Below, in pieces: positions 17,889 to 26,574 of a stretch of DNA of 39,993 nt. Position numbers and translations under genes: made by a program. How positions within the stretch are numbered: the stretch's first letter is position 1; every line of letters begins with the position of its first letter. The stretch is from Acidobacteriota bacterium (lineage in GTDB: Bacteria; Acidobacteriota; UBA6911; RPQK01; JADFOI01): positions 1 to 39,993 of the forward strand of contig JADFOI010000016.1 in NCBI GenBank assembly GCA_022562935.1, in the 5' to 3' direction. Under the pieces are notes generated by a model. It had not been told where the DNA came from. It saw only the letters and a list, made by a program, of their open reading frames with translations, and did not search any database.

Positions 17889-18639
17889 TTTGAAACAGGC
17901 CTGTTAAATTTTCGAGTTGCTCTTCGAGAACAAGTCGCTGCTGCACAATCAGGTCTTGGATGCCGCTTTTGGCCAGATCTAGAAGTGCTTCCAGGTGAGA
18001 TTGTGAAAAAGGCTTTTCCTCAGCTGTTCCCTGGATTTCAACAAAGAGACCCTGACCGGTCATGACCACATTCATGTCCACTTCGGCTGCAACATCTTCT
18101 TCATAGGCGAGATCCAGATAGGGCTCTCCGCCAATAATACCTACGCTTACGGCTGCTACATAGTCTAAGAGAGCAGGCTGATCCAGGCTCCCATCTTCCT
18201 GAAGTTTGGCCATGGCTAGTGCCAGGGCTACGAAGGCCCCCGTGATGGAGGCTGTTCGGGTCCCCCCGTCGGCCTGAATGACGTCACAATCCAACCAGAT
18301 GGTCCTTTCCTTCAAAGCATGCATATCGACAACGGAACGAAGTGATCGGCCGATCAGTCGTTGAATTTCCTGGGTTCGCCCGGAAGGTTTTCCCCTGGTA
18401 GAATCTCGAGTCATTCTTGTTCCCGTCGAACGGGGTATCATGCCGTATTCGGAAGTCACCCAGCCTTTCTTACTGCCCCGCAAAAAGGAAGGGACCTTTT
18501 CTTCAACGCTGGCCGTGCAGATAACTCGGGTGTCTCCGCATTCAATGAGTGCCGAACCTTCTGCATGCTTACTGTAGGCAGGTGTAATGGTCACCGTGCG
18601 CATGTGGTTCGGTAGACGCTGATCACCTCGATCGGGCAT
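17842..18639 (-). CDS. rph: Ribonuclease PH
   Basis: 265 residues from ATG 18639. An upstream in-frame extension to 18750 is rejected because it overlaps the gerM-like gene and lies outside family homology. Key stretches: [86 protein letters not shown] and [21 protein letters not shown]. It is a phosphate-dependent 3'-to-5' exoribonuclease that trims tRNA 3' ends. The start lies 10 bp after the gerM-like stop. The C-terminal about 15 residues ([15 protein letters not shown]) extend past the core and overlap the rdgB start. Confidence 0.95.
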   Translation of the reverse strand: MPDRGDQRLPNHMRTVTITPAYSKHAEGSALIECGDTRVICTASVEEKVPSFLRGSKKGWVTSEYGMIPRSTGTRMTRDSTRGKPSGRTQEIQRLIGRSLRSVVDMHALKERTIWLDCDVIQADGGTRTASITGAFVALALAMAKLQEDGSLDQPALLDYVAAVSVGIIGGEPYLDLAYEEDVAAEVDMNVVMTGQGLFVEIQGTAEEKPFSQSHLEALLDLAKSGIQDLIVQQRLVLEEQLENLTGLFQSDSDQQVAIPSGNPK

Positions 18640-18649
18640 TTTGGATATT

Positions 18650-19279
18650 CTACATAAAGGGTTCCCGAATGGAAACATGTCCGGCCAGAGTGGAGCGTTC
18701 CCGCCCTTCAACCAAGAATCTGATCTGTCTGATTTCCTGGATGTTTTCAATCAGCGATCGAGTCATCGAGTAGAGGGCGGAAAGCTCGGCTGCTACACCC
18801 CCGACTGCCGGGTAAATGATCTCCTGCGACAGATCCACAAGCGCGGTTCCGTCCTCTAGTAAATAAACCTGTCGCAGTTTGGCCCGTTCAGAAAAGACTT
18901 GGAAGCCCTCCTTTGTGGAGGGACCTTTGAGGACTTCATGAATGATCTGACGGGCGGTGAGAATAATATTTTCGGTCAGGAATATGGATCGTGTCTCCAC
19001 AGTCAGCAGGTCGGGATAGGGAGCCATGACCCCGGGCTGATAAAAGTACAGCTTAATGGTCAGATCGCCGGAGTTGCGTGCCTCTAATGCGCTGGATTCG
19101 ACATCGAGCCTATTCTGATCGACGTTGCTCACATTCTCCTGATGCTGACGCTCGATGTTGTAGAGGTAAAGCGTCACCATGACAACCAGGGAAACCAATG
19201 CCAATGCGATAAGGATGGTTCGGTGTTCCTTCGTGACCTTGCTCATTCTGGAGCGGAGGATGTTCTTTTGTGTATTCAC
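18650..19279 (-). CDS. GerMN-domain membrane-anchored protein
   Basis: 209 residues. A short basic N-terminus leads into one membrane helix ([20 protein letters not shown], about 22-41), then a polar linker, then one GerMN domain: [60 protein letters not shown] and [25 protein letters not shown]. GerM was named from Bacillus spore germination, but the domain is widespread in non-sporulating Gram-negatives beside amidase genes. A cell-wall role is inferred from that context. GTG 19279 overlaps the amidase stop (GTGA) and has AAGGAA six bases upstream, so coupling is likely. Confidence 0.85.
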   Translation of the reverse strand: MNTQKNILRSRMSKVTKEHRTILIALALVSLVVMVTLYLYNIERQHQENVSNVDQNRLDVESSALEARNSGDLTIKLYFYQPGVMAPYPDLLTVETRSIFLTENIILTARQIIHEVLKGPSTKEGFQVFSERAKLRQVYLLEDGTALVDLSQEIIYPAVGGVAAELSALYSMTRSLIENIQEIRQIRFLVEGRERSTLAGHVSIREPFM

Positions 19280-20832
19280 TCCAGGTTCCTTCCCTGCAGA
19301 AAGGCATTCACTGCGGAAGTTATGGTGCGGGCGACCTGCTCCTGAAACTCCATTGAGCTGAGTTTCCGATAGTCCTCAGGATTGGTCAAAAAACCCATTT
19401 CGATCAGTACTGCCGGTGCCCCGACGGGAGCCAGGCCAGCCAGAGGAATTTCGGCCACCCTGTTTTCGACTCCCCAAAGCAGATTGAGTTCTTCCTGAAG
19501 TAACTCCGCAAGTTCACGGCTTGAGCTGAGATATGTTCTTTGGCCTTCTTCCCAACGGACCAGCTTGTCGCTTTCCTCAAATGTTCGCGAGGGTGGTCGT
19601 CTTGGCGAAAAAAATGATGCGCCCTCCTGGTGGAGCTCGATCATCACTGGTTCTTTATCTTGTGAGTACTTGTGCAGGTAGACCACAGGCCCACGTGTTC
19701 TGGGAGACGGTGAGCCTCCCACATGAATGCTGAGATAGACCTGGGAGCGATAATAATTTCCTACCGACCCTCTCTGCTCAACCGCTAATTCCACATCTCG
19801 AGTACGAGTCAGCATGCCTTTATGCCCGCTTTCCGCGAGCAAGTTCCCGATGCGTCTGGCAATTCGCAGAGTCAAGTGTTTTTCTGCGATTCCTTCCGGG
19901 GAGTTCACTCCAAAATCTCCTCCTCCATGGCCGGGATCGATGGTGATGACATTGCCCAGCACTGGCGGGGAAGGAGGGAGTGTCGATCCCACAGAAAGGC
20001 TCTGCTCCGGAGAATCGGGCTCGCTGTCAGAACCCAAATTCGACATGTTGGGGGGACCGTAAATATCAACGACCTTTCTGACCGGAGCCGTCAGGGTCAG
20101 TTGTCGAAAGTTGTTGTAAAGATCCCCTTTTTGAATGCGAAAGGTTCCGTAAAGATTGCTGGAGTCGAAGTCCACGGAAGAAACCAGGCGACGATCTGGG
20201 GGAATTGCGGAAAACTCCGGCCGAACCAGGAACTGGCCAAAAGTGACCTGAATGTAATCCTTGAATTCTCGGACTTGAATGGGAGCATTGAGACTGGATT
20301 GAAAAACCACTCTTACACGATCCGGATAGTTGCTCACTTTGACCTGGACTGGGTTTTCCGCCAGTGCCTCTACCCGATACCGCATGTCAGACACCTTACT
20401 AAACCTGCGGTTGACCAACAGGGGCAAGGCTTTGGACAAGAAGTCTTCACTCACATACCAGTTGTTGGGTGCTCTTTTCCAAGCGGGTGCTGCCAAAAGG
20501 ATGTACTGGGCTTCAAACCTTACCAGGGGGCGCCCATTCACCAATTGTAAGTTGCCACGGGAACCTGTAATCGTTAAGACCTCCCCATTTTCCATCAGCT
20601 CTAACCCAACAATATCGGCGAAGTCTTTCAGTGGGTAATAGGTCTGACGTCCCCGTTGGTAGGAGTTGATGGTACGTTTGTTCTGGCCTATCCAGACTTC
20701 AAGATCTCCAGATACGGCGGCCCCCTGAGGTGAGAACGGGGCACCCACCGTGAAGGGGAGGGCCAGGCAAAACACACAGCAGCCAGCCAGCCAGTACCTC
20801 AGAAGCCGAATCGTGAAGAGTCTAGAATCCAT
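19276..20832 (-). CDS. N-acetylmuramoyl-L-alanine amidase (AmiC type, Amidase_3)
   Basis: 518 residues with an N-terminal signal or anchor (YWLAGCCVFCLALPFTVGA). Residues about 45-145 resemble a copper-amine-oxidase-N-like fold (YYPLKDFADIVGLELMENGE). An AMIN-like beta domain follows at about 155-265 and the Amidase_3 zinc enzyme at about 295-515. Visible active-site elements: VITIDPGHGGGDFG, the Glu of GIAEKHLTL, LSIH and the late LIEMGFLTNPED Glu. It cleaves the amide bond between MurNAc and the stem peptide in the periplasm, normally for daughter-cell separation. The promoter is an extended -10 (TGCTATAAT, 20849-20841) only eight bases before the ATG, so the mRNA should be leaderless. It heads the amidase-gerM-rph-rdgB operon. 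Confidence 0.93.
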   Translation of the reverse strand: MDSRLFTIRLLRYWLAGCCVFCLALPFTVGAPFSPQGAAVSGDLEVWIGQNKRTINSYQRGRQTYYPLKDFADIVGLELMENGEVLTITGSRGNLQLVNGRPLVRFEAQYILLAAPAWKRAPNNWYVSEDFLSKALPLLVNRRFSKVSDMRYRVEALAENPVQVKVSNYPDRVRVVFQSSLNAPIQVREFKDYIQVTFGQFLVRPEFSAIPPDRRLVSSVDFDSSNLYGTFRIQKGDLYNNFRQLTLTAPVRKVVDIYGPPNMSNLGSDSEPDSPEQSLSVGSTLPPSPPVLGNVITIDPGHGGGDFGVNSPEGIAEKHLTLRIARRIGNLLAESGHKGMLTRTRDVELAVEQRGSVGNYYRSQVYLSIHVGGSPSPRTRGPVVYLHKYSQDKEPVMIELHQEGASFFSPRRPPSRTFEESDKLVRWEEGQRTYLSSSRELAELLQEELNLLWGVENRVAEIPLAGLAPVGAPAVLIEMGFLTNPEDYRKLSSMEFQEQVARTITSAVNAFLQGRNLE

Positions 20833-20840
20833 CAGTTGGA

Positions 20841-20849
20841 ATTATAGCA
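20841..20849 (-). promoter_or_regulatory. Extended -10 promoter of the amidase gene
   Basis: TGCTATAAT on the minus strand with eight bases to the ATG at 20832. Initiation about 7 bases past the -10 box would leave a leader of 0-2 bases. The -35 region falls in repeat copy B and shows no TTGACA-like hexamer. Confidence 0.6.
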
Positions 20850-20857
20850 GTCAGAAC

Positions 20858-21005
20858 GTGCTTCGCGCGCGTTCTTCAGGTTTCAAGTTCCAAGTTCCAG
20901 GTCAGGTTTGGAATTTGGAATTTGGGATTTTGAATTTCCGGCCTCCGGCCGGCGATTTGGAATTTGGAGTTTTGAATTTTGAATTTCAGCCGGTCTGCCG
21001 GCTGT
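20858..21005 (-). repeat. Composite intergenic repeat, copy B (double)
   Basis: Read on the minus strand it starts right after the lpxC stop: hairpin GCCGGCAGACCGGC, an AAATTC tract, a second hairpin GCCGGCCGGAGGCCGG, another AAATTC tract, CCTGGAAC-like units and a GCGCGCGAAGC end. It separates lpxC from the amidase operon. Confidence 0.8.
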
Positions 21006-21007
21006 TG

Positions 21008-21889
21008 TCAGGCGCTGAGACGGGAGCTTTCCACTTGGAGAAGATCCGGTTCCTTGACCTTGCGGCACAGCGTGGGATCGCGTACCAGGGCCGTTGCCAG
21101 GTCGGTGTGCAAAGCATGACCGGCCTTGTGAGCCTTAATGTGGCCAATGAGGGGATAGCCGCACAGGGAGATGTCACCAATGAGATCCAGCGTCTTATGC
21201 CGGACAAATTCATCTGGAGAGCGCAACGGTCCATTCATGATTTCCGTCTCGCTCAAAACCACAGCATTCTCGAAGGATCCGCCTCGGATCAGTCCCTTTC
21301 TACGCAGTTCCTCGACTTCCGAACGGAAACCGAAAGTTCTCGCGAAAGCGATCTCTTTGGCGTATGCCTCGGAGGTCATTTCCAGGTCCAGGACCTGATG
21401 CCCGATGGCGGGATGGGCAAAATCGATTTCATAGGAGATGCGAAAAGTTGAAGAGGGTTCAATCGAGATAAATTTACTCCCCTCCTGCAAACGAAAAGTT
21501 TTTTGGACCTTCAGAAAGGTCCGATCCTTCTCTTGTGTCTGAATCCCCGCCTTCTGGACCATCTCCACAAAGGGAAGTGCAGAACCATCCAGGATGGGAA
21601 CTTCCAGTGAACTGATATCAAGGTACAGGTTGTCGAGACCGAGACCGTACAGTGCCGACAGGACGTGTTCCACGGTCGAGAGCATCACGCCCTTCTTCAT
21701 CAACGTCGTTGCCAGGACAACACGGGAGACCCGTTCGCGCAACGCCTCGATTTCAAACCCTTGAAGATCCACGCGTCTGAAGACGATTCCGGTGTCCGCA
21801 GGTGCAGGGTTCAATTCCAAGGATACCTGGCAGCCTGTGTGAAGGCCGATTCCGGAAATTTGAACCGAATTTTGGATGGTTGCTTGCAT
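21008..21889 (-). CDS. lpxC: UDP-3-O-acyl-N-acetylglucosamine deacetylase
   Basis: 293 residues, typical of LpxC. It performs the committed zinc-dependent deacetylation of lipid A synthesis. Visible: ISGIGLHTG, the TVEHVLSALYGLGLDN helix with a zinc histidine, EVPILDGSALPFVEM, and RHKTLDLIGDISLCG with the second His/Asp ligands. HKAGHALHTDLATALV near the C-terminus carries the catalytic His. The last residues are short and end at a TGA beside repeat copy B. ATG 21889 matches the family start. The upstream 140 bp include a TTGACA with no good -10 partner, so the promoter is not assigned. Its presence implies lipopolysaccharide in the outer membrane. Confidence 0.97.
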   Translation of the reverse strand: MQATIQNSVQISGIGLHTGCQVSLELNPAPADTGIVFRRVDLQGFEIEALRERVSRVVLATTLMKKGVMLSTVEHVLSALYGLGLDNLYLDISSLEVPILDGSALPFVEMVQKAGIQTQEKDRTFLKVQKTFRLQEGSKFISIEPSSTFRISYEIDFAHPAIGHQVLDLEMTSEAYAKEIAFARTFGFRSEVEELRRKGLIRGGSFENAVVLSETEIMNGPLRSPDEFVRHKTLDLIGDISLCGYPLIGHIKAHKAGHALHTDLATALVRDPTLCRKVKEPDLLQVESSRLSA

Positions 21890-22053
21890 CGGAGCCGTCT
21901 CAGTAAAAATACTCGTTTATTGTCAATACGAGAAACCTTATACGCAAGAATTGAGCCAAAGATCAAAACAGAGCACACATGGACACTTACGGTGATCATG
22001 CGCTCTGGGGTGTAACGGTTTGACACAAAACTGTTGCTTAAAAGATACAGTCT

Positions 22054-22174
22054 GAGCGCCCTTCAGGCGCGTTCCAGGTTCCAGGTTCCAGGTTCCAGTT
22101 TGGAATTTGGAACTTTGAATTTGTTTGGGATTTTGAATTTGGGATTTTGAATTTCCGCTGACCGGGGTCAGCGG
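22054..22174 (-). repeat. Composite intergenic repeat, copy C
   Basis: On the minus strand it begins four bases past the stop of the LolA-like gene: hairpin CCGCTGACCGGGGTCAGCGG, AAATTC/CAAATTC tracts, four CCTGGAA units and a GCGCCTGAAGGGCGC hairpin. The remaining intergenic DNA (21890-22053) shows no gene or strong signal. Confidence 0.8.
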
Positions 22175-22178
22175 TTTG

Positions 22179-22949
22179 TTATTTCTTCACCACCGGTTCA
22201 AGGAAGTATTCGGGAGGGATATTCCCATTAAAGGTAATCTCTTCGATGAAAATCTGTCTGGACATCTCCCCGTCCGTGTAGTGGTCGCTGCGCAACGGGG
22301 TGTGCACTCCCTGAATGGTATGCCAATTTGTGAATTCTGTTTCCTCCTTTAGACGAACCCCTACGCTGTTGATGATGTGAGTTTCCGTTTTCAAAGGCAA
22401 ATGGCTCTGCAGGTCAAAGAAGATCACAATCGACTTGTTGGCGGCATCCAGAAAGTCCACGGCTTCGTACTCGCCTGAACCGGAAACTTCATCCGGTCCG
22501 TAATAGAAAAGACTCATGCCCTCTTCATCCACACGATCTCTCAGGAGAATATCTATGTCTCCCTGGACACTCTTTTCAAAGTCCTTGATCTCTTCTTCAG
22601 GGATGTCTTCCACTGAGTTTTTACCCTCCAGGATCCACCCTTTGCCGATTTCCAGATTGTAGATCTGCACTTGTCGACGCTTATCCTTCCCTAATTGGAA
22701 GCGCCACTTGATGGGTTTAAAGACGGTCCAGTCCATGAAGGGAGTGAAATTCCTGCGGCCCCTTTTGTCGAAGATAAAGTATCGGCCAACTTTGTGATAA
22801 TTCTTGATCTCCAGGTAGTTTTTCCCTCCCATCGCCTCAATAGCGGCCGCGATGACCTCATGGGCTTTGGAGGGCTGCTCGGCCCAGACAGCTGACAGCT
22901 GACAGCTGACAACTGACAACAGAACTGAGGCTAGTAGAGACTTTCTCAT
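22179..22949 (-). CDS. Secreted LolA-like protein of unknown function
   Basis: 256 residues with an N-terminal signal peptide (MRKSLLASVLLSVVSC..., cleavage likely near VWAEQ). The mature chain starts HEVIAAAIEAMGGKNYLEIKN, then runs of beta-strand pattern (YFIFDKRGRRNF, VQIYNLEIGKGWILEGK, SIVIFFDLQSHLPLKTETHI, SRQIFIEEITFNGNIPPEYF). This is the layout of periplasmic LolA/LolB-fold and outer-membrane lipoprotein-sorting-like proteins. No catalytic motif is visible, and the exact role is unknown. Residues about 10-22 of the signal peptide are encoded by CTGACAG-type repeats (22885-22930). The gene follows the ThiF-like gene after 149 bp, on the same strand. Confidence 0.6.
   Translation of the reverse strand: MRKSLLASVLLSVVSCQLSAVWAEQPSKAHEVIAAAIEAMGGKNYLEIKNYHKVGRYFIFDKRGRRNFTPFMDWTVFKPIKWRFQLGKDKRRQVQIYNLEIGKGWILEGKNSVEDIPEEEIKDFEKSVQGDIDILLRDRVDEEGMSLFYYGPDEVSGSGEYEAVDFLDAANKSIVIFFDLQSHLPLKTETHIINSVGVRLKEETEFTNWHTIQGVHTPLRSDHYTDGEMSRQIFIEEITFNGNIPPEYFLEPVVKK
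22885..22930. repeat. CTGACAG short-period repeat inside a signal-peptide region
   Basis: About five imperfect units of the 7-mer CTGACAG/CTGACAA on the plus strand, lying inside the start of the LolA-like gene on the minus strand. Confidence 0.75.
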
Positions 22950-23008
22950 GTCGTTAAATGCAGTATAGGCTAGAAGTTATACTCGGTCCATCGCAAGCCA
23001 CAGAGCAC

Positions 23009-23099
23009 AGCCGGAAGACCGGCTGAAATTCAAAATTCAAAATTCCAAACCTGACCTGGGACCTGAAACCTGGAACCTGGATCGCGCGCGTAGCGCGCT
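23009..23099 (+). repeat. Composite intergenic repeat, copy D
   Basis: Hairpin AGCCGGAAGACCGGCT, AAATTCAAAATTC tract, CCTGGAA-like units and a GCGCGCGTAGCGCGC hairpin that abuts the ThiF-like stop codon (23101-23099). Confidence 0.8.
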
Positions 23100-24115
23100 T
23101 AGTTTCCAATATACTTTGCGTAAAGGGCACGGGCCTCGGTGAAGTCGTCGGTTCCTCGAATGATGGAGCGTCCATCGGTAAATAGGACAATCTCATATCC
23201 GTCGACTCGAATTTTCAGCAAGTATTCGTTGAGGTCGATCTGGGCACTCTTATCCAGACGTTTGGAGATCTTCTGGAAATCCGAGCGGGTTGGCCGGGGA
23301 GGAGAAATTTGAACCGCATTGCGGCCGCATAGACGTGTAAGCCTTTTGTGTTCCTGTCCTTCCAGAAAATGGAATTGATGCTTCCCGCAACACCGGCACT
23401 GCTGATTGCGGGCCTTCTCGGCGGTGATCGTTTGCCAGGTCCCGGTCCAGACGTCAATCTGGAGAATCTCTTGAGGAGGATACTCTCCAACTAAGAGTTT
23501 CAGGCTCTGGGCAACCTGAAAGGCTGCGATGACATGCACGATTGGAGCAAGGATACCGGCGGTGTCACAGGTTTCTGTAGTTCCCACATCCGTCGGCTGC
23601 TCAAACAGACATTGAAGACAGGCGGAACGATTGGCCTGGAAGGCAAAGGCCACTCCATAACTTCCCACGCAAGCTCCATAGATCCACGGAACTTCCTTCT
23701 TGACCGCAAAGTCATTGATCAGAAAACGGGTTTCAAAGTTGTCCGTCCCATCCACGATAAGGTCACTGTCTCGGCACAATCTGTCGATATTCTCCCAGGT
23801 GACGTCCTCGATCACTCCCTCGACTTCGACATCGGAATTGATGGCACGGAGCTTTCTTTCGGCAACGGCTGCCTTGGGAAGTCCCTGGTGAGCATCCTTC
23901 TCAGTAAAGAGACTCTGTCGCTGAAGATTGCTCTCTTCCACAAAGTCGCGGTCGATCAGTGTCAACTTACCGATCCCAGCCCTCGTCAACATCTCTGAAC
24001 TGACCGTACCCAGGGCTCCACAGCCGACGAGTACAACTTTGGATGCCTTAATCCGTTTCTGTCCCGCTTCTCCGATTGCAGAAAAAAGAATCTGGCGGGA
24101 GTATCGATCGGTCAT
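23099..24115 (-). CDS. ThiF/MoeB/HesA-family adenylyltransferase
   Basis: 338 residues. E1-like enzyme that adenylates the C-terminus of a small sulfur-carrier protein such as MoaD or ThiS. Motifs: YSRQILFSAIGEAGQ, the nucleotide loop VVLVGCGALGT (about 27-37), ESNLQRQSLF, PKAAVAERKL and DLIVDGTDNFETRFLIND. Two zinc cysteine pairs (CLQC and CRCC) are present, and CDTAGILAP precedes the crossover region. The final about 80 residues (LCGRNAVQISPPRP to FTDGRSIIRGTDDFTEARALYAKYIG) form the extra domain seen in many ThiF-type proteins in place of a rhodanese domain. MoeB or ThiF specificity cannot be decided; no MoaD or ThiS gene is nearby. ATG 24115 overlaps the thrB stop (ATGA). The stop codon touches repeat copy D. 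Confidence 0.9.
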   Translation of the reverse strand: MTDRYSRQILFSAIGEAGQKRIKASKVVLVGCGALGTVSSEMLTRAGIGKLTLIDRDFVEESNLQRQSLFTEKDAHQGLPKAAVAERKLRAINSDVEVEGVIEDVTWENIDRLCRDSDLIVDGTDNFETRFLINDFAVKKEVPWIYGACVGSYGVAFAFQANRSACLQCLFEQPTDVGTTETCDTAGILAPIVHVIAAFQVAQSLKLLVGEYPPQEILQIDVWTGTWQTITAEKARNQQCRCCGKHQFHFLEGQEHKRLTRLCGRNAVQISPPRPTRSDFQKISKRLDKSAQIDLNEYLLKIRVDGYEIVLFTDGRSIIRGTDDFTEARALYAKYIGN

Positions 24116-25062
24116 GGTTTGATTGTATCACCGTGGGAAAGCACCTGGGCACCCGCTGTGTCGAGATCGAATACCCGGAAACCAGCCCGGGTGTCTTGTG
24201 CCGAAAGAGTTTCCAGCATCCAGCCTCCGATCTCTTCCTCGTGATCATCAACCAGTGCAATGACGGCTGAGCCAGAGCCGCTGATGGAAATCCCCAGGAG
24301 CGAGGCGGATAGCTCAGGGTCAAGATTTTCGAGGTCGAGTAGTTGTTGGATACCTGGAACCAGTTGTGCGCGAAACGACTGATGGAGACGGTCAGAAGTG
24401 GCTTCACGCAGCAGGTCCTTACGCCCGCTGTTTAACGCGTGAATCAGCAGAGCGCAGCGCTGCACATTGTGGGTCGCATCTTGAAGAGAATACTTCTTGG
24501 GCAGAATGGCCCGGGCCTCGCGTGTGGAGATGGTTGCCTCAGGAATCGCCAGGACAAACCGGCAGGATAAGGCAGAGAGAAGCTTTTCTGCCTGCATTCG
24601 GTCATCGCTGGCCCACGACAAAACCCAACCTCCCAGCAGGCTGGCGGACAGGTTGTCAGGATGGCCCTCGAGCGGATAGGCGACCTGGAAGATCTGTTCG
24701 GTGTCGAAAGCAGAACCACTGACCGTTTCCGCTATTTTTATGCCCGCAATAATGGCGGCTGCACTGCTTCCCAGTCCCCGCTTGAGTGGGACGGGATTGT
24801 CCATACGGATTCGCAGCCCGGGCGGTTGGACCCCCAGAAGCAAAAAGGCTTCATGCAAGGACCGGGAAATCAGATTATCCTTTTCTGAAAAAGAGGAGCC
24901 GGAATCGGCTCCTTGGACCCACTCGATCTGTTTCCCATCCGTGGGCTCCACCTGTACGGTCAAATAGAGACTTAAAGCCGCAGAAACGGTATCAAAACCG
25001 GAGCCCAGATTGCTGGTGCTGGCTGGAACACGCACGGAGAAGGGCTCAATTACCTTCGTCAT
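24112..25062 (-). CDS. thrB: Homoserine kinase
   Basis: 316 residues of the GHMP kinase family. ATG 25062 gives the expected N-terminus (IEPFSVRVPASTSNLGSGFD); the upstream open frame to 25242 overlaps aroDE and is rejected. The ATP loop is PLKRGLGSSAAAIIAGI, and GISISGSGSAVIALVDD is the C-terminal glycine-rich motif. It phosphorylates L-homoserine for threonine synthesis. It lies 17 bp after aroDE, in a gap made of TTGTCCG/TTGTCAG repeats that leaves no Shine-Dalgarno site. The downstream ThiF-type gene overlaps by four bases. No thrC or homoserine dehydrogenase gene is in the window. Confidence 0.92.
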   Translation of the reverse strand: MTKVIEPFSVRVPASTSNLGSGFDTVSAALSLYLTVQVEPTDGKQIEWVQGADSGSSFSEKDNLISRSLHEAFLLLGVQPPGLRIRMDNPVPLKRGLGSSAAAIIAGIKIAETVSGSAFDTEQIFQVAYPLEGHPDNLSASLLGGWVLSWASDDRMQAEKLLSALSCRFVLAIPEATISTREARAILPKKYSLQDATHNVQRCALLIHALNSGRKDLLREATSDRLHQSFRAQLVPGIQQLLDLENLDPELSASLLGISISGSGSAVIALVDDHEEEIGGWMLETLSAQDTRAGFRVFDLDTAGAQVLSHGDTIKP

Positions 25063-25066
25063 TATT

Positions 25067-25095
25067 CTGTTGTCCGTTGTCAGTTGTCCGTTGCC
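25067..25095. repeat. TTGTCCG/TTGTCAG short-period repeat over the aroDE stop
   Basis: Four imperfect 7-8-mer units. On the minus strand they encode the last residues of AroDE, supply its TGA (25082-25080) and form the leader of thrB. Confidence 0.7.
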
Positions 25096-26549
25096 ACCTG
25101 TTCGTTTTCCCCCGTAGCCTTGCGAATAATCTCCCTCAGCATTTGCCGCTCGGGAGAAAGGCCAGTCCAGGCAGTAAATTGAAGAGCTGCCTGTTCGACG
25201 AACATTTCCATACCCGAAATGGTTTTCAATCCTCGGCGGCACGCCAACTCCAGCAAGTGAGTTTGCTCGGGGCGATAGACCAGGTCATAGATCAGTTCAA
25301 AGTCAAGCTGATCGCTCGTTAAGGGAGAATCCTGGATATTGGGGAACTGCCCAACAGGAGTAGCATTAACGCAGAGATCTGCAGCCATGGGTAAATCAGA
25401 AAACAAAGTATAGCGGCAACCATACTGTTTGGCGAAGTGGGACACCTTATCCCGATTCCGTCCAACCACGGTCACCTCCATTCCCTGGTCCTGAAGAGCT
25501 TTCACCACAGTGTGGGCAACTCCGCCATTGCCCAAAACCAGCGCTGTCTTGCCCTGCAAGGAGCCGTGTGTCTTGAGTGCATGGAGAAAGCCCGGATAGT
25601 CGGTATTTAGACCCTCCCATTGGGAGTTCCTTTTCACCAAGGTGTTCAGGGAATCAACGGGAGACGTCTTCTGCTGGACGACTTTCAGGACGTCGGTTTT
25701 AAAGGGTAGGGTTACACTAAATCCCTGGAAGCAAAGTCGGCTCTTCTCGATGTAGTCAAACCAGACCCCAACATCGTCCAGTGGAAAAGGAAGGTAGATC
25801 TTTTCCAATTGGTGGTGTTGAAAGAGCTGGTTGTGGATATCCGGAGACAGCGAGTGTACGATCGGATTTCCCATCAAACCATAGAACAGGGGAGGACTCG
25901 TCCAGTCGGGCAGCTGGTAGCATTCCAAGGCTTTCTCTAAGGTGAGTTGACCGGGGGCCACCTTACTGTTCTCGTTTTCCGCCACGTAAGTCCAGCTGTT
26001 TCCCAAGAATCCTCCCAGCAAGCGGGAGGGCTGACCCAAATCTCCCATCCCTAAGATGACGCAGGGAGTGGCTTCCAACGCAGATTCCATCCATTTCAGC
26101 AATGTGGCCAGTTGTTGTGTGGTGGTGACGGAGACGGCCAGCTTGATCACATCCCCGCCTGTTTCTCTCATGCTCTGCAATCGAGAGGGCAAATCTTCGG
26201 GGAAATGGTCAAAGCAATGGTAGGATCGGACGATGCGAGTGGAGGAGGGCAGGGCGGGACTTTCCTGGACATCGTGCTCCAGATCCGCCCATGCAAAGCC
26301 TGAGTGGGCAGCCTTTTGCAGCAGGTCCAGCCGATCTTGCTCCGTGCCTCGGTAATGGCCTCCCTCCCGCGAGGGACGGCAAGTGGCGATGAAGTCCGTG
26401 CCCTGATCCGGTTGAACTGAGGGTACTTGTGGCTCGGCCAGGTAATCTAGGCGAACCTCAATATAAGGAACCTGCCCCGTGTATTGGGCGATTTTCTGAG
26501 TTAAGGCGGCAAAGGAGGGATCTGCCAGCGTGAGGCAAAGATTTATCAT
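25080..26549 (-). CDS. aroDE: Bifunctional 3-dehydroquinate dehydratase / shikimate dehydrogenase
   Basis: 489 residues. Residues 1-215 are a type I dehydroquinase: YIEVRLDYL, TCRPSREGG, RIVRSYHCF with the general-base His, and GGDVIKLAV with the Schiff-base Lys. Residues 225-475 are a shikimate dehydrogenase: GNPIVHSLSPDIHN, SVTLPFKTDVL with the catalytic Lys, GLNTDYPGF with the Asp, the NADP loop VLGNGGVAHTVVKAL followed by VVGRNRDKV, and INATPVGQ-like VNATPVGQF. It converts 3-dehydroquinate to shikimate. The fused form is known from plants, chlamydiae and some other bacteria. ATG 26549 is 25 bp past the pgsA stop. The terminal ENEQVATDN is encoded by a TTGTCCG repeat, so the end was probably remodelled by it. 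Confidence 0.94.
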   Translation of the reverse strand: MINLCLTLADPSFAALTQKIAQYTGQVPYIEVRLDYLAEPQVPSVQPDQGTDFIATCRPSREGGHYRGTEQDRLDLLQKAAHSGFAWADLEHDVQESPALPSSTRIVRSYHCFDHFPEDLPSRLQSMRETGGDVIKLAVSVTTTQQLATLLKWMESALEATPCVILGMGDLGQPSRLLGGFLGNSWTYVAENENSKVAPGQLTLEKALECYQLPDWTSPPLFYGLMGNPIVHSLSPDIHNQLFQHHQLEKIYLPFPLDDVGVWFDYIEKSRLCFQGFSVTLPFKTDVLKVVQQKTSPVDSLNTLVKRNSQWEGLNTDYPGFLHALKTHGSLQGKTALVLGNGGVAHTVVKALQDQGMEVTVVGRNRDKVSHFAKQYGCRYTLFSDLPMAADLCVNATPVGQFPNIQDSPLTSDQLDFELIYDLVYRPEQTHLLELACRRGLKTISGMEMFVEQAALQFTAWTGLSPERQMLREIIRKATGENEQVATDN

Positions 26550-26574
26550 TCAGCCGAGCTTGATCCGCACCCGT

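Noticed and set aside
18640-18750. N-terminal extension of RNase PH
   Set aside because: It overlaps the gerM-like 3' end, and the family N-terminus begins at ATG 18639.
21900-21930. TTGACA upstream of lpxC as a promoter
   Set aside because: No acceptable -10 hexamer lies at 15-19 bp.
25063-25242. N-terminal extension of homoserine kinase
   Set aside because: It lies inside the aroDE coding sequence in another frame. ATG 25062 gives the family start.
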